DNA of 45,890 nt, from NCBI GenBank assembly GCA_943369755.1, contig CALROG020000034.1, positions 1 through 45,890 on the forward strand, written 5' to 3'. The position numbers and the translations under genes were made by a program. The DNA is from CALROG01 sp943369755 (GTDB taxonomy: Bacteria; Pseudomonadota; Gammaproteobacteria; Burkholderiales; Burkholderiaceae_C). Shown here piece by piece: positions 1 through 8,925 of the stretch. Below the pieces are notes generated by a model that was not told the DNA's origin, made no database searches, and worked only from the letters and a program-made list of their open reading frames with translations. Numbering within the stretch: the first letter of the stretch is position 1; each line of letters starts with the position of its first letter.

Positions 1-1
1 G

Positions 2-2110
2 GGCGGCACCTCCATCACCGGCAACGCCGGGCGCAATGCAGGCAGCGTCACCCTCTCGGGTGACTCCGTCTCCACCGGCACCGGCACCATCACCGCCGCT
101 GGCTCCGCGGGCGTGGGAACAAACCAGGCGGGTGGTGCAGCCGGCACCGTCATGGTGACTGCAATCAATGGCGTGACCTTGGCAGATGCCACCGTACAAA
201 ATGGTGCCGCCACAGGCGCGGGAGCCGGCGGCGCTGCAGGCAGTATCACGATTTCTGGTGGAACCCTTGCCTTGGGCAGCCTCATAACTACCGGTGCAAA
301 CAACGGTAATGGCGGTGCCGTCAGTCTGACCGCGAACGGTGGGATTGCGCTCGCAGCAATCAACACGATCGGCGGCGTCGGTGGCGTGGCCGCCGACGTT
401 ACCCTCACCAGTGGCGGAACAGTGACCCAAACTGCTGCCCTCGTGGCGAGGGGACTGGCACTCAAGGGCAGCGGCGGGAGCTATCTTCTGCGAAATGGCG
501 GCAACTCTATCAACACGTTGGCCGCCAATACCGCAGACATCGACTATGCGCAGGCGGCTTCCCTCAGTGTAGGAACTGTCGGCATCTCCGGCGTAACTAC
601 TACGGGTGCAGCCAAGATAGAAGTAACAGCGGCGGCTTCAAACCTTACGCTTGCCAGCGCCGTCGCCTCCAGCGGCACCGGCGACACGATCATCCTCAAG
701 GCCGGGTCAGCCAATGCAGCGGGCGTTTCCACGGGTGGACAGATCATCAACAGCGTGGGGGCCGGTGGCATTGTGGCCAGCTCGGGGCGCTATCTCGCCT
801 ACAGCGGGGATCCAGCCAGCACCACCGAAGGCCTGAGCGGGTACGAAAAGCGATACAACACTGCAGCATCGTTCTCTCCCGGTGGGAGCGCGTCCATGTT
901 TTTGTACCGGATCGCACCAACAATAGTAGTTACCGCAAACAACAAGAGTCGCGTTTACGGTGATGCGAACCCGATTTTTGACGGGACCGTCACCGGGCTG
1001 ATCGACGGAGATTCGGCCGCTGTTGTCGGGGCGAGTTTCACCAGTACGGCAGTATTCAATACGCCCGTAGCTGCCAGTCCGGTGGTCATCACTGCGGCGG
1101 CGACCAGTAGCCTGAACTACGGAGTTACGCTGAACAATGGCGCGCTCACTATCACACAGCGGCCCCTGAGCGTCAGCGCCACCGGCCAGAACCGGGTCTA
1201 TGACGGCTCCACCAGCGCCGTCGTGACCCTGGCTGACAACCGCGTCGCAGGCGACACCCTGAGCCTGAGCAACAGCGCGGCAAGTTTTGCTGACAAGAAT
1301 GTGGGCACCGCCAAGACCGTCTCGGTCAGCGGCATCAACGTGACGGGCGCGGATGCGGCCAACTACAGCTTCAACACCACCGCCACCACCAGCGCAGACA
1401 TTACCGCCGCCGCCATCACTGCCGTGACCGGCATAACGGCACTGGACAAAACGGAAGACGGCACCACCGTAGCGACGCTGGTGCTCGGCGGTGCGGGCTT
1501 TACCGGCCGGGTGGCTGGCGACAACTTAAACGTCACCGCAGCCATGGGAAGCTTCAACTCACCTGCGCCGGGCGCGGTCAAGCCAGTGGCGATTACAGGC
1601 ATCACGCTTGGCGGAGCAGATGTGGCCAACTACACACTTGCCAATTCAACAGCTGCCACGACAGCAAACATCTTTGCAGTGCCTGCGCCGCCCCCCGCAC
1701 CCACCGCAGGCCCGACACCCGCCCCGGCGCCTTTGCCAACACCGGCACCCGCGCCGCTACCCGTAGAGGGTGGGGGTGCCATCCCGCCACTGCCGGATGA
1801 AAATGTAGGAGCCGGCGGCAACATTCCAGGTGGCGGCACAGGCAACGGTTCTGGCAGTGCAGGCGGCTCCACCAATACAGGTACTGGCGGATCAAGCAAC
1901 CCTGGAACGCCGGGTGCCCCGGGCACCGCCGCCTCCCTGCCCGCAGTGCTACTGCTCTACCTGGAGCCAGGCAGCAGTTACCTGGAAAGATGGACCCAAT
2001 CCGGCCCGGTGAGCTGGGAACAACTGCAGCAACAGATTCTGGGTGAGCGAACCCGCAAACCGGGCGCCTGCGCCGAAGAAGGCCCTGACGCCGGTCGCAA
2101 TTGCAATTGA
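2..2110 (+). CDS. Filamentous-haemagglutinin-like surface protein, C-terminal part (5' end outside window)
   Basis: The frame is open from base 2 without a stop, so the gene starts upstream; 702 residues are visible. The first ~300 residues are low-complexity Gly/Ala/Thr/Ser-rich beta-helix-like sequence, typical of two-partner-secreted (TpsA) adhesins. An MBG-type domain follows at about residues 307-385 (motif SRVYGDANP). A YDG domain lies at about 387-470 (motif NRVYDGSTSA), then a second, degenerate YDG-like unit in which the motif reads KTEDG. After these come a Pro/Ala-rich linker (~560-590), a Gly/Ser-rich stretch and a non-repetitive tail of about 60 residues. MBG and YDG domains are known from large secreted proteins with haemagglutinin N-termini. 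The secretion domain would be outside the window, so TpsA assignment is inference. No TpsB partner lies downstream. Confidence 0.85.
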   Translation, partial: GGTSITGNAGRNAGSVTLSGDSVSTGTGTITAAGSAGVGTNQAGGAAGTVMVTAINGVTLADATVQNGAATGAGAGGAAGSITISGGTLALGSLITTGANNGNGGAVSLTANGGIALAAINTIGGVGGVAADVTLTSGGTVTQTAALVARGLALKGSGGSYLLRNGGNSINTLAANTADIDYAQAASLSVGTVGISGVTTTGAAKIEVTAAASNLTLASAVASSGTGDTIILKAGSANAAGVSTGGQIINSVGAGGIVASSGRYLAYSGDPASTTEGLSGYEKRYNTAASFSPGGSASMFLYRIAPTIVVTANNKSRVYGDANPIFDGTVTGLIDGDSAAVVGASFTSTAVFNTPVAASPVVITAAATSSLNYGVTLNNGALTITQRPLSVSATGQNRVYDGSTSAVVTLADNRVAGDTLSLSNSAASFADKNVGTAKTVSVSGINVTGADAANYSFNTTATTSADITAAAITAVTGITALDKTEDGTTVATLVLGGAGFTGRVAGDNLNVTAAMGSFNSPAPGAVKPVAITGITLGGADVANYTLANSTAATTANIFAVPAPPPAPTAGPTPAPAPLPTPAPAPLPVEGGGAIPPLPDENVGAGGNIPGGGTGNGSGSAGGSTNTGTGGSSNPGTPGAPGTAASLPAVLLLYLEPGSSYLERWTQSGPVSWEQLQQQILGERTRKPGACAEEGPDAGRNCN

Positions 2111-2128
2111 TGCACCCAAGTCAATTGC
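2103..2128 (+). terminator. Possible weak terminator hairpin after the adhesin gene
   Basis: GCAATTGA (2103-2110, including the stop codon) is repeated inverted as TCAATTGC (2121-2128) with a 10-base loop. A run of six T follows at 2133-2138. The stem is AT-rich and short, so it would be a weak Rho-independent terminator. The T run also belongs to the dispersed repeat that begins at 2125. Confidence 0.35.
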
Positions 2129-2174
2129 TATGTTTTTTATAGTGGCTGACGCACAATTCATGCGGCTCACAAGC
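2125..2174 (+). repeat. Dispersed ~50-bp repeat, copy 1
   Basis: It reads TTGCTA, then a T-rich centre, ATAGTGGCT, GACGCA, ATGCGG and CTCACAAGC. The same order of blocks occurs on the opposite strand at 14331-14380, 25101-25150 and 44499-44548. This copy lies between the adhesin gene and the peptide ABC operon, in the opposite orientation to the other three. Confidence 0.7.
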
Positions 2175-2307
2175 ACTTTTCTTTGATTCACGGCAGCGCA
2201 AACCTTGCAACGGGCAGGGTGCCAGCGTTTTCACGCTAAGCTCGCACCAGAACAACAGCCACTGGCCGCCCACAGAGACACTGAGCCCCCGCCCTTTTGA
2301 CTGAATC

Positions 2308-3258
2308 ATGAGTCTTTTTCTCCTCAAGCGATTCATCACGCTGCTGGCAACGCTGGTGGGCGCGTCGGTGGTGGTGTTTCTGGTGCTCGAAATCCTGCCG
2401 GGCAACGCGGCCCAAATTCTTATGGGGCCGGACGCAGCACCAGAGGCCGTGGCTGCACTGGCCGAAAAACTTGGTATTGACCGCCCGGCTGGCGAACGCT
2501 ACTGGACCTGGATCACCGGCTTGCTCAGTGGCGAGCTTGGCCTGAGCTATACCTACAGCACGCCCGTGTCCGAGCTGGTGCTGGAACGCCTGGCCGTCAC
2601 TGTTCCGCTGGCCTTGATGGCGATGGTTCTTACCACCGTACTGGCATTGACCGCCGGCATCTACGCTGCCGCCCGTCACAACAAGCTCGGCGATGTCGGC
2701 CTGATGGGCCTGACCCAGGTGGGTATCGCGATTCCCAACTTCTGGTTCGCGATCCTGTTGATCCTGCTGTTCTCGGTGCACCTCAAGTGGTTTGCCGCGG
2801 GCGGCTTCCCCGGCTGGGAAGAGGGCATTTTCGAAGGCCTGCGCGCACTTTTTCTGCCCGCCATTTCACTGGCAGTGGTACAGGCGGCGATTCTCGCGCG
2901 CATCACGCGCTCAGCAGTTCTGGAAGTACTGCGTGAGGACTTTGTTCGCACGGCGCGCGCCAAAGGGCTGTCGCAGCGCGCCACGCTTTGGGGCCATGTA
3001 CTGCGCAACTCGCTGATCCCGGTCGTCACCGTGATGGGCTTGCAGTTTGCCGAACTGCTGGCCGGCACGATCGTGGTTGAAAACGTTTTTTACCTGCCGG
3101 GTTTGGGCAGGTTGATCTTCCAGTCGATTTCCAACCGCGACGTGGTCGTGGTGCGCAACTGCGTGATGCTGCTCGCCGCCATGGTGGTGGTGGTCAATTT
3201 CATTGTGGACATCCTCTACGCCGTGATTGACCCACGGGTCAAGGCCAGCGACATATGA
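2308..3258 (+). CDS. Peptide/dipeptide-type ABC transporter permease (DppB/GsiC family)
   Basis: This is an inner-membrane permease of 316 residues, the usual family length. It has an N-terminal membrane segment (residues ~8-28, ending in the family-typical LEILPGNAA), several more hydrophobic segments, and the cytoplasmic EAA loop at about 210-245 (EDFVRTARAKGLS...HVLRNSLIP) that docks the ATPases. It is the first gene of a compact operon. Its stop overlaps the next start (ATGA at 3255-3258). The substrate cannot be read from the permease; an oligopeptide, glutathione-like or amide-containing ligand is inferred from the family and from the downstream amidase. Confidence 0.93.
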   Translation: MSLFLLKRFITLLATLVGASVVVFLVLEILPGNAAQILMGPDAAPEAVAALAEKLGIDRPAGERYWTWITGLLSGELGLSYTYSTPVSELVLERLAVTVPLALMAMVLTTVLALTAGIYAAARHNKLGDVGLMGLTQVGIAIPNFWFAILLILLFSVHLKWFAAGGFPGWEEGIFEGLRALFLPAISLAVVQAAILARITRSAVLEVLREDFVRTARAKGLSQRATLWGHVLRNSLIPVVTVMGLQFAELLAGTIVVENVFYLPGLGRLIFQSISNRDVVVVRNCVMLLAAMVVVVNFIVDILYAVIDPRVKASDI

Positions 3259-4121
3259 ATGCCACCACACCTGATGCGCATGCCATGCCAGGCTTCTGGA
3301 AACGGGCTCTGGGCCACCGCGCCTTCGTCATCGGTGCCGTACTCACCTTGCTGCTGCTGGCAATGGCAGGCCTGTCGCTGGTCTGGACGCCGTGGTCGCC
3401 CTATGACGTGGAGATGTCAAAAAAACTGCTGCCCCCGGGCTCCCAGCACTGGCTGGGTACCGACCCGTACGGCCGCGATATTGTTTCGCTATTACTGGTG
3501 GGCGCACGCAGTTCCATTCTGGTCGGGGTGATCGCCGTGGGCATCGGCTTGGTGGCAGGCACAGCACTTGGCCTGCTCGCGGCAGCACGCCGCGGCTGGG
3601 TGGAAGAACTCATCATGCGGCTGTCGGACTTCAGCTTTGCGTTTCCGGCCATCCTGTCGGCCATCATGATGACCGCCGTGTTCGGTGCCGGCATCGTCAA
3701 CGCCATCATCGCCATTGGCATTTACAACATCCCCACTTTTGCGCGCATCACGCGTGCATCGGCCAACGCCATCTGGTCGCGTGAGTTCGTGCTGGCGGCA
3801 CGGGCCTGTGGCAAGGGCGTGCTGCGCATCACCATTGAACATGTACTGCCCAATATCGCTTCGGTGCTGATCGTGCAGGCGACCATCCGCTTCGCCATCG
3901 CCATCCTGGCGGAAGCCGCTTTGTCCTACCTGGGTCTGGGCACACAACCACCCCAGCCCTCCTGGGGCCGGATGCTCAGCGAAGCCCAGACACTGATGTT
4001 CCAGGCCCCGCTGCTGGCCGTGTTCCCCGGGTTGGCGATTGCGCTCGCCGTGCTCGGCCTGAACCTGCTGGGTGACGGCCTGCGCGACTTGCTCGACCCG
4101 CGCCTGGCCCGCAAGAGGTAA
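3255..4121 (+). CDS. Peptide/dipeptide-type ABC transporter permease (DppC/GsiD family)
   Basis: This is the second permease subunit, 288 residues. It begins with a cytoplasmic N-terminus, a membrane helix at about 25-45, and the family signature LGTDPYGRD (about 74-82) that marks the OppBC N-terminal region. Further helices follow, with the EAA loop at about 176-205 (REFVLAARACGKG...HVLPNIASV) and a C-terminal LGDGLRDLLDPR tail typical of DppC. The start ATG overlaps the upstream stop codon, implying translational coupling. It should form a heterodimer with the preceding permease. Confidence 0.93.
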   Translation: MNATTPDAHAMPGFWKRALGHRAFVIGAVLTLLLLAMAGLSLVWTPWSPYDVEMSKKLLPPGSQHWLGTDPYGRDIVSLLLVGARSSILVGVIAVGIGLVAGTALGLLAAARRGWVEELIMRLSDFSFAFPAILSAIMMTAVFGAGIVNAIIAIGIYNIPTFARITRASANAIWSREFVLAARACGKGVLRITIEHVLPNIASVLIVQATIRFAIAILAEAALSYLGLGTQPPQPSWGRMLSEAQTLMFQAPLLAVFPGLAIALAVLGLNLLGDGLRDLLDPRLARKR

Positions 4122-4125
4122 CGCC

Positions 4126-5115
4126 ATGGCCTTGCTTGAAGTCAACAACCTGCATGTGCGCCTGCAAACCCAGCGTGGGCTGGCTGCGGCGGTGCGCAAT
4201 GTGAGCTTTTCTCTGGCACGCGGCGAAACGCTGGGCTTGATCGGCGAGTCCGGTTGTGGCAAGTCCATCACCGTGATGTCGCTGCTGGGCCTGTTGCCAG
4301 ACAGCGCACAAGTCAGCGGCAGCATTCGCTTCGACGGCGAAGAGTTAGTCGGCAAAGCTGACCGCGATCTTTGCCACATCCGCGGCAACCGCATCGGCAT
4401 GATCTTCCAGGAACCCATGACCGCGCTCAACCCTGTGCACAGCATCGGCCACCAGGTGGCCGAACCCTTGCGCCTGCACCGCGGCGTGTCTGCCGCCCAG
4501 GCCCGCAAGCAGGCGATTGCCCTGCTTGACCGGGTCGGCATTCCCGACGCCGGGCGCCGCATCGATGCCTATCCACATCAGTTCTCGGGCGGGCAGCGCC
4601 AACGCATCACGATTGCCATGGCGCTGGCCTGCGGGCCCGACCTGCTGATCGCCGACGAGCCCACCACGGCGCTGGACGTGACAGTGCAGCAACAAATCCT
4701 GGACCTCATCAGCGAGCTGGTGGCCGAACGCGGCATGGCGCTGATGCTGATTTCGCACGACCTAGGGGTGATCGCGCAGAACGTGGACCATATGCTGGTG
4801 ATGTACGGTGGCAGCGTGGTGGAAAGCGGGCCGACCGACACGGTATTTGCGCGCAAGATGCACCCTTACTCGGACGGCTTGTTCGGTGCCCGGCCGCGGC
4901 TGGATTCACCCCGCGGGCAACGCCTGGTGACCATTGCCGGAACCGTACCTGAGCTGGTGGACCTGCCCACCGGTTGTCCGTTTGCGGGTCGATGCGGCTT
5001 CACGGTAGACGACTGCCACCGTACCCCACCGCCTGCGATTGCATTTGAAGACGGGCACGCGGTGCGCTGCAGCCGCCTGGATACGGTGGCTGCAAGCCAG
5101 GGGGCCACAACATGA
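4126..5115 (+). CDS. Peptide ABC transporter ATP-binding protein (DppD/OppD family)
   Basis: This is a cytoplasmic ATPase of 329 residues. The Walker A motif GESGCGKS is at residues 40-47, the signature FSGGQRQR at about 157, and Walker B LLIADEPTTALD just after it. The C-terminal oligopeptide/dipeptide extension carries GCPFAGRC near residue 285; in this family that Cys-containing tail can hold an iron-sulfur cluster. The ATG at 4126 is chosen because it follows AAGAGG at the correct spacing and gives the family-typical N-terminus; an upstream in-frame ATG at 4072 would run into the permease gene. The end overlaps the next start by ATGA. Confidence 0.93.
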   Translation: MALLEVNNLHVRLQTQRGLAAAVRNVSFSLARGETLGLIGESGCGKSITVMSLLGLLPDSAQVSGSIRFDGEELVGKADRDLCHIRGNRIGMIFQEPMTALNPVHSIGHQVAEPLRLHRGVSAAQARKQAIALLDRVGIPDAGRRIDAYPHQFSGGQRQRITIAMALACGPDLLIADEPTTALDVTVQQQILDLISELVAERGMALMLISHDLGVIAQNVDHMLVMYGGSVVESGPTDTVFARKMHPYSDGLFGARPRLDSPRGQRLVTIAGTVPELVDLPTGCPFAGRCGFTVDDCHRTPPPAIAFEDGHAVRCSRLDTVAASQGATT

Positions 5116-5981
5116 GCGTTGCATTGCTTGAAGTGAGCAACCTGGTGCGCGAATACCCGATGCCACGCGAAAGCCTGTTTGGCCCGGTGCCCAAGGTGCA
5201 GGCCCTCAACGGTGTGAGCTTTTGCATCGAATCGGGTCGCAGCCTGGGAATCGTGGGCGAATCCGGCTCGGGCAAGTCCACCCTGGCACGCCTGGTGATG
5301 GCCCTTGACAAGCCTACCGCCGGCAGCGTCAAGCTGCTGGGCCGAGACCTGAATAGCATGCCCCCGGCGCAACTGCGCGAAGCCCGGCGCGACTTCCAGA
5401 TGGTGTTTCAGGACCCTTATGGCTCGCTTGACCCGCGCCAGACCGTAGAGCGTATCGTCACCGAACCGCTGACCGCGCAAGGCAACACCACCCGGGCGGA
5501 CCAGCGCCGTCGCGCCAATGAGGTCTTGGCCTGCGTCGGCCTGCGCGCCAGCGACCTGGACAAATACCCGCATGAATTCTCGGGCGGACAGCGCCAGCGT
5601 ATTGCCATTGCGCGCGCCCTGATCACCCGGCCGCGGCTGATCGTGGCGGACGAGCCGGTAAGCGCCCTTGACGTGTCGGTGCAGGCCCAGGTGCTCAACC
5701 TGATGCACGACCTGCAGGCAGAATTTGGCGTGACCTACATGCTTATCAGCCATGACCTCGCCGTGGTGCACCACCTGTGCCCCGAGGTCGCCGTGATCTG
5801 GCAGGGCCGAATCGTTGAACAAGGCCCGCCCGAAAAGCTGTTCCACCAGGCTGAACACCCGTACACCCGGGCCCTGCTGGCGGCGGTTCCGCTGGCCCAG
5901 CCAGGGCGCAACCGGCGCCGCCAAAGCACTACCGGTGATAAGCTCATTGCGCTTGCGCAAACCGAGCCAAGTCGCGGATGA
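5112..5981 (+). CDS. Peptide ABC transporter ATP-binding protein (DppF/OppF family)
   Basis: This is the second ATPase subunit, 289 residues. Walker A GESGSGKST is at 49-57, the signature FSGGQRQR at about 157, and Walker B LIVADEPVSALD follows. The Q-loop region reads QMVFQDPYGSLDPR, typical of OppF/DppF. It is shorter than many DppF proteins: the tail ends shortly after the EHPYTRALLAAVP motif and lacks the GCxFxxRC segment seen in the partner ATPase. The two ATPases should pair under the two permeases. Confidence 0.92.
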   Translation: MSVALLEVSNLVREYPMPRESLFGPVPKVQALNGVSFCIESGRSLGIVGESGSGKSTLARLVMALDKPTAGSVKLLGRDLNSMPPAQLREARRDFQMVFQDPYGSLDPRQTVERIVTEPLTAQGNTTRADQRRRANEVLACVGLRASDLDKYPHEFSGGQRQRIAIARALITRPRLIVADEPVSALDVSVQAQVLNLMHDLQAEFGVTYMLISHDLAVVHHLCPEVAVIWQGRIVEQGPPEKLFHQAEHPYTRALLAAVPLAQPGRNRRRQSTTGDKLIALAQTEPSRG

Positions 5982-6043
5982 TGTTGCCTCAGGCCCCAAT
6001 GGGCAAGATTTAATTTAATGGCTTTTCCCCCTGGAGTTGAACC

Positions 6044-7531
6044 ATGCTGAACCGACGCACCCTGTTGTCCACCGCCGCCCTGGCCTCTGTACCGCTCGCC
6101 TTGCCGCAGGCCGCACTGGCGCAAGGCAAAAAAGATTCGATCGCACTGGCCATGGCGCTTGAGCCGGTCGGCCTTGACCCAACGGCGGCCGCCGCTTCAT
6201 CGATTGCCGAAGTCACGCTCTACAACATCTACGAGACGCTGACCAAGATCAATCCGGACGGCAGCGTCTCGCCCTTGCTGGCCGAAAGCTGGGAGGTGTC
6301 GCCCGACCTGCGTACCTACACCTTCAGGCTGCGCCGTGGCGTCAAGTTCCAGAATGGCGAGCCCTGCAACGCTCAGACTGTCAAGTTCGCCTTCGACCGG
6401 GCTGGTGCAGAAAAAAGCACCAATAAAGACAAACGCACCTTTACCGCCATCACCACGCAGGTGGTGGACGACCACACCGTGGTGCTGCTGACCAAAGAAA
6501 TAGACCCCGACTTCCTGTTCCTCATGGGTCAGGCCACCGCCATCATCGTGGAGCCCAAGAGCGCCGACGGCAACGCCACCAAGCCGGTGGGCACCGGCCC
6601 CTACAAACTGGACAACTGGGCCAAGGGTTCGTCGGTAGCCCTCAGCAAGTGGGATGGCTACCGCAATGCAGGTGCCATCAAGCTCAAGCGCGCCACCTTC
6701 CGCTTCATTGCCGACCCTGCCGCGCAAGTTGCCGCGCTGCTGGCAGGCGACGTGGACGCCTTCCCCCGGGTTACGCCGCGCAGCGTGCCGCAGTTCAAGA
6801 CCAACCCGAAGTTCCAGGTCATGGCCAGCGGCTCGCGGGCCAAAACCATCCTGGCCATCAACAACAAAAAAAAGCCACTGGACGACGTGCGGGTGCGGCG
6901 CGCCATCAACATGGCGATCGACCGCAAGGCAGTCATTCAGGGCGCGGGAGACGGCTATGGCTCAGCCATCGGCAGCTACTACGTGCCCAGCGCACCCGGC
7001 TATGTGGATCTGACCAAGATCAATGCCTACGACCCTGAAAAGGCCCGCGCCCTGCTCAAGGAAGCCGGTGTCAGCAACCTGGAACTCACCATCACACTGC
7101 CGCCGCCGCCCTATGCGCGCCAGGGCGGCGAGGTGATCGCCTCCATGCTCGACAAGGTAGGCATCAAGGCGAAGCTACAAAACGTGGAATGGGCGCAGTG
7201 GCTCAGCGGCACCTACGGCAGCAAGAACTACGACCTGACCATCATTTCGCACGTTGAGCCATTCGACCTGGGCAACTTCTCGCGCCCGGGCTATTACTGG
7301 AACTACGAGTCCACCAAGTTCAATGCGCTGTACGACAAGTACAAGCAAACCGCCAACGCCGCAGAGCGCAACAAGATCCTGGGCGACATCCAGCGCCTGG
7401 TGGCCGACGACGCCGTGCACGGCTATCTGTACCAGCCACAGTGGGTTACGGTCGCGAACAAGAACGTCAAGGGCCTGTGGGCCAACATGCCGATCTTCGT
7501 TAACGACCTGTCCGCGCTTTCGTGGGGTTGA
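6044..7531 (+). CDS. Periplasmic substrate-binding protein of the peptide ABC transporter (SBP_bac_5 family)
   Basis: The 495-residue protein opens with an export signal of about 27 residues (MLNRRTLLS...ALAQ). The paired Arg followed by TLL could support Tat export, although a Sec signal is equally plausible. The mature part carries the family-5 pattern: an N-terminal LAMALEPVGLDP, then LYNIYETL, then the LAESWEVSPDLRTYTFRLRRGVKF block at about 85-108. A Shine-Dalgarno-like CTGGAG precedes the ATG. A 62-base spacer separates it from the ATPase gene. It should capture the ligand of the importer encoded just upstream. Confidence 0.93.
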   Translation: MLNRRTLLSTAALASVPLALPQAALAQGKKDSIALAMALEPVGLDPTAAAASSIAEVTLYNIYETLTKINPDGSVSPLLAESWEVSPDLRTYTFRLRRGVKFQNGEPCNAQTVKFAFDRAGAEKSTNKDKRTFTAITTQVVDDHTVVLLTKEIDPDFLFLMGQATAIIVEPKSADGNATKPVGTGPYKLDNWAKGSSVALSKWDGYRNAGAIKLKRATFRFIADPAAQVAALLAGDVDAFPRVTPRSVPQFKTNPKFQVMASGSRAKTILAINNKKKPLDDVRVRRAINMAIDRKAVIQGAGDGYGSAIGSYYVPSAPGYVDLTKINAYDPEKARALLKEAGVSNLELTITLPPPPYARQGGEVIASMLDKVGIKAKLQNVEWAQWLSGTYGSKNYDLTIISHVEPFDLGNFSRPGYYWNYESTKFNALYDKYKQTANAAERNKILGDIQRLVADDAVHGYLYQPQWVTVANKNVKGLWANMPIFVNDLSALSWG

Positions 7532-8922
7532 ACGAACTCGGCACCGCCGAACTGGCCCGGGCCTACCGGGCCGGCACCCTGTCACCGGTAGAGGTGACGC
7601 AGGCCGTCCTGGACCACATGGCGCGCTGGGAGCCCGCGCTGTGCGCCACCTACCTGCTGCGGCCCGAGCCCGCGCTGGCCCAGGCCCGCGCGTCCGAGGC
7701 GCGTTGGCGTGCGGGCCAGCCGCTGTCGGCGCTGGACGGAGTACCCCTGACGCTGAAGGACAACATCGCCACGGCGGGCGACCCAATGCCGCTGGGCACC
7801 GGGGCCACCGACCTCAGCCCGATGGCGGCCGACGCACCGCCTGCAGCCCGCCTGCGCGAAGCCGGTGCCGTGCTGGTGGCCAAAACCACCATGCCCGACT
7901 ACGGCATGCTGTCGTCGGGCCTGTCGAGCTTTCATGCCCTGGCGCGCAACCCGTGGGATGTAAGTAAAACCCCCGGAGGCTCCAGTGCTGGCGCAGGCTC
8001 GGCCGCAGCGGCGGGCTACGGCCCGCTGCACCTGGGCACCGACATTGGCGGCTCCATCCGGCTGCCCGCTGGCTGGTGCGGCGTGTTCGGCCTCAAGCCC
8101 AGCCTGGGCCGGGTGCCGATTGACCCGCCCTACACCGGCCGTGCGGCCGGCCCCATGACGCGCACCGTGGCCGATGCCGCCGCCATGATGGCCGCACTCA
8201 GCCTGCCCGATGCGCGCGACACCATGAGCCTGCCGTACCAGGCCATCAACTGGGCGGGTTTTGACGCTGGCGTGGACAAGCTCAAAGGCCTGCGCATCGG
8301 CCTGCTTCTGGACGCGGGCTGCGGCCTGCCGGTGGAGCCTGAAGTGCGCGCGGCCGTCGAGCGCGCCGCGCAGGTGCTGGCGCAGGCCGGCGCGGTGGTG
8401 GAGCCCATGGCACCCTTCTTCAAGCGCGAAATGCTCGACGGCATGGACCATTTCTGGCGTATGCGTTCGCGAGTGGACCTGAACGCCCTGCCGCCGCAGC
8501 GCAAGGCCCGCGTGCTGCCCTACATCCAGGCCTGGGCCGACAGTGCCGCCGGCATGAGCGGCGAGGCCGTCTTCCACGCCGGGCACCAGTTCTACCTGAC
8601 GCGGCTGGCCACGGTGAAGGCCTGCACGGCGTTTGACTACGTCATCTCGCCCACATCCCCCAACCTGCCCGCGCCAGCCGAATGGGCCGGGCCTACCAAC
8701 GACCCGCTGCGCCCGCTGGAGCACATTGCCTTTACCGTGCCGTTCAACATGTCGGAGCAGCCCGCAGCGTCCATCAACTGCGGCTACACGTCCGCTGGCC
8801 TGCCGATTGGCCTGCAAATTGTCGGCCCTAGATTTGACGACCTCGGCGTTTTGCAGGTGGCTCGGGCGTTCGAACTTGTCCGCGACGCTCAGCGGCCCTG
8901 GCCCCAACCGCCGGCTGAGTGA
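7522..8922 (+). CDS. Amidase signature family amidase
   Basis: This 466-residue protein hydrolyses C-N amide bonds. The complete Ser-cisSer-Lys triad is visible: Lys79 in LTLKDN, Ser154 in PGGSSAG and Ser178 in TDIGGSIR. The spacings (75 and 24) equal those of fatty-acid amide hydrolase. The best start is GTG at 7522, inside the end of the binding-protein gene; a TTG at 7528 is an alternative. No strong ribosome-binding site is visible, so coupling to the upstream gene is likely. Its place in the operon suggests that it cleaves the imported amide or a derivative. Substrate specificity cannot be predicted within this family. Confidence 0.93.
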   Translation: MGLNELGTAELARAYRAGTLSPVEVTQAVLDHMARWEPALCATYLLRPEPALAQARASEARWRAGQPLSALDGVPLTLKDNIATAGDPMPLGTGATDLSPMAADAPPAARLREAGAVLVAKTTMPDYGMLSSGLSSFHALARNPWDVSKTPGGSSAGAGSAAAAGYGPLHLGTDIGGSIRLPAGWCGVFGLKPSLGRVPIDPPYTGRAAGPMTRTVADAAAMMAALSLPDARDTMSLPYQAINWAGFDAGVDKLKGLRIGLLLDAGCGLPVEPEVRAAVERAAQVLAQAGAVVEPMAPFFKREMLDGMDHFWRMRSRVDLNALPPQRKARVLPYIQAWADSAAGMSGEAVFHAGHQFYLTRLATVKACTAFDYVISPTSPNLPAPAEWAGPTNDPLRPLEHIAFTVPFNMSEQPAASINCGYTSAGLPIGLQIVGPRFDDLGVLQVARAFELVRDAQRPWPQPPAE

Positions 8923-8925
8923 GTC

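Noticed and set aside
2..910. Tandem repeat array in the adhesin
   Set aside because: The region is low-complexity Gly/Ala/Thr-rich but shows no regular DNA or protein period long enough to define repeats.
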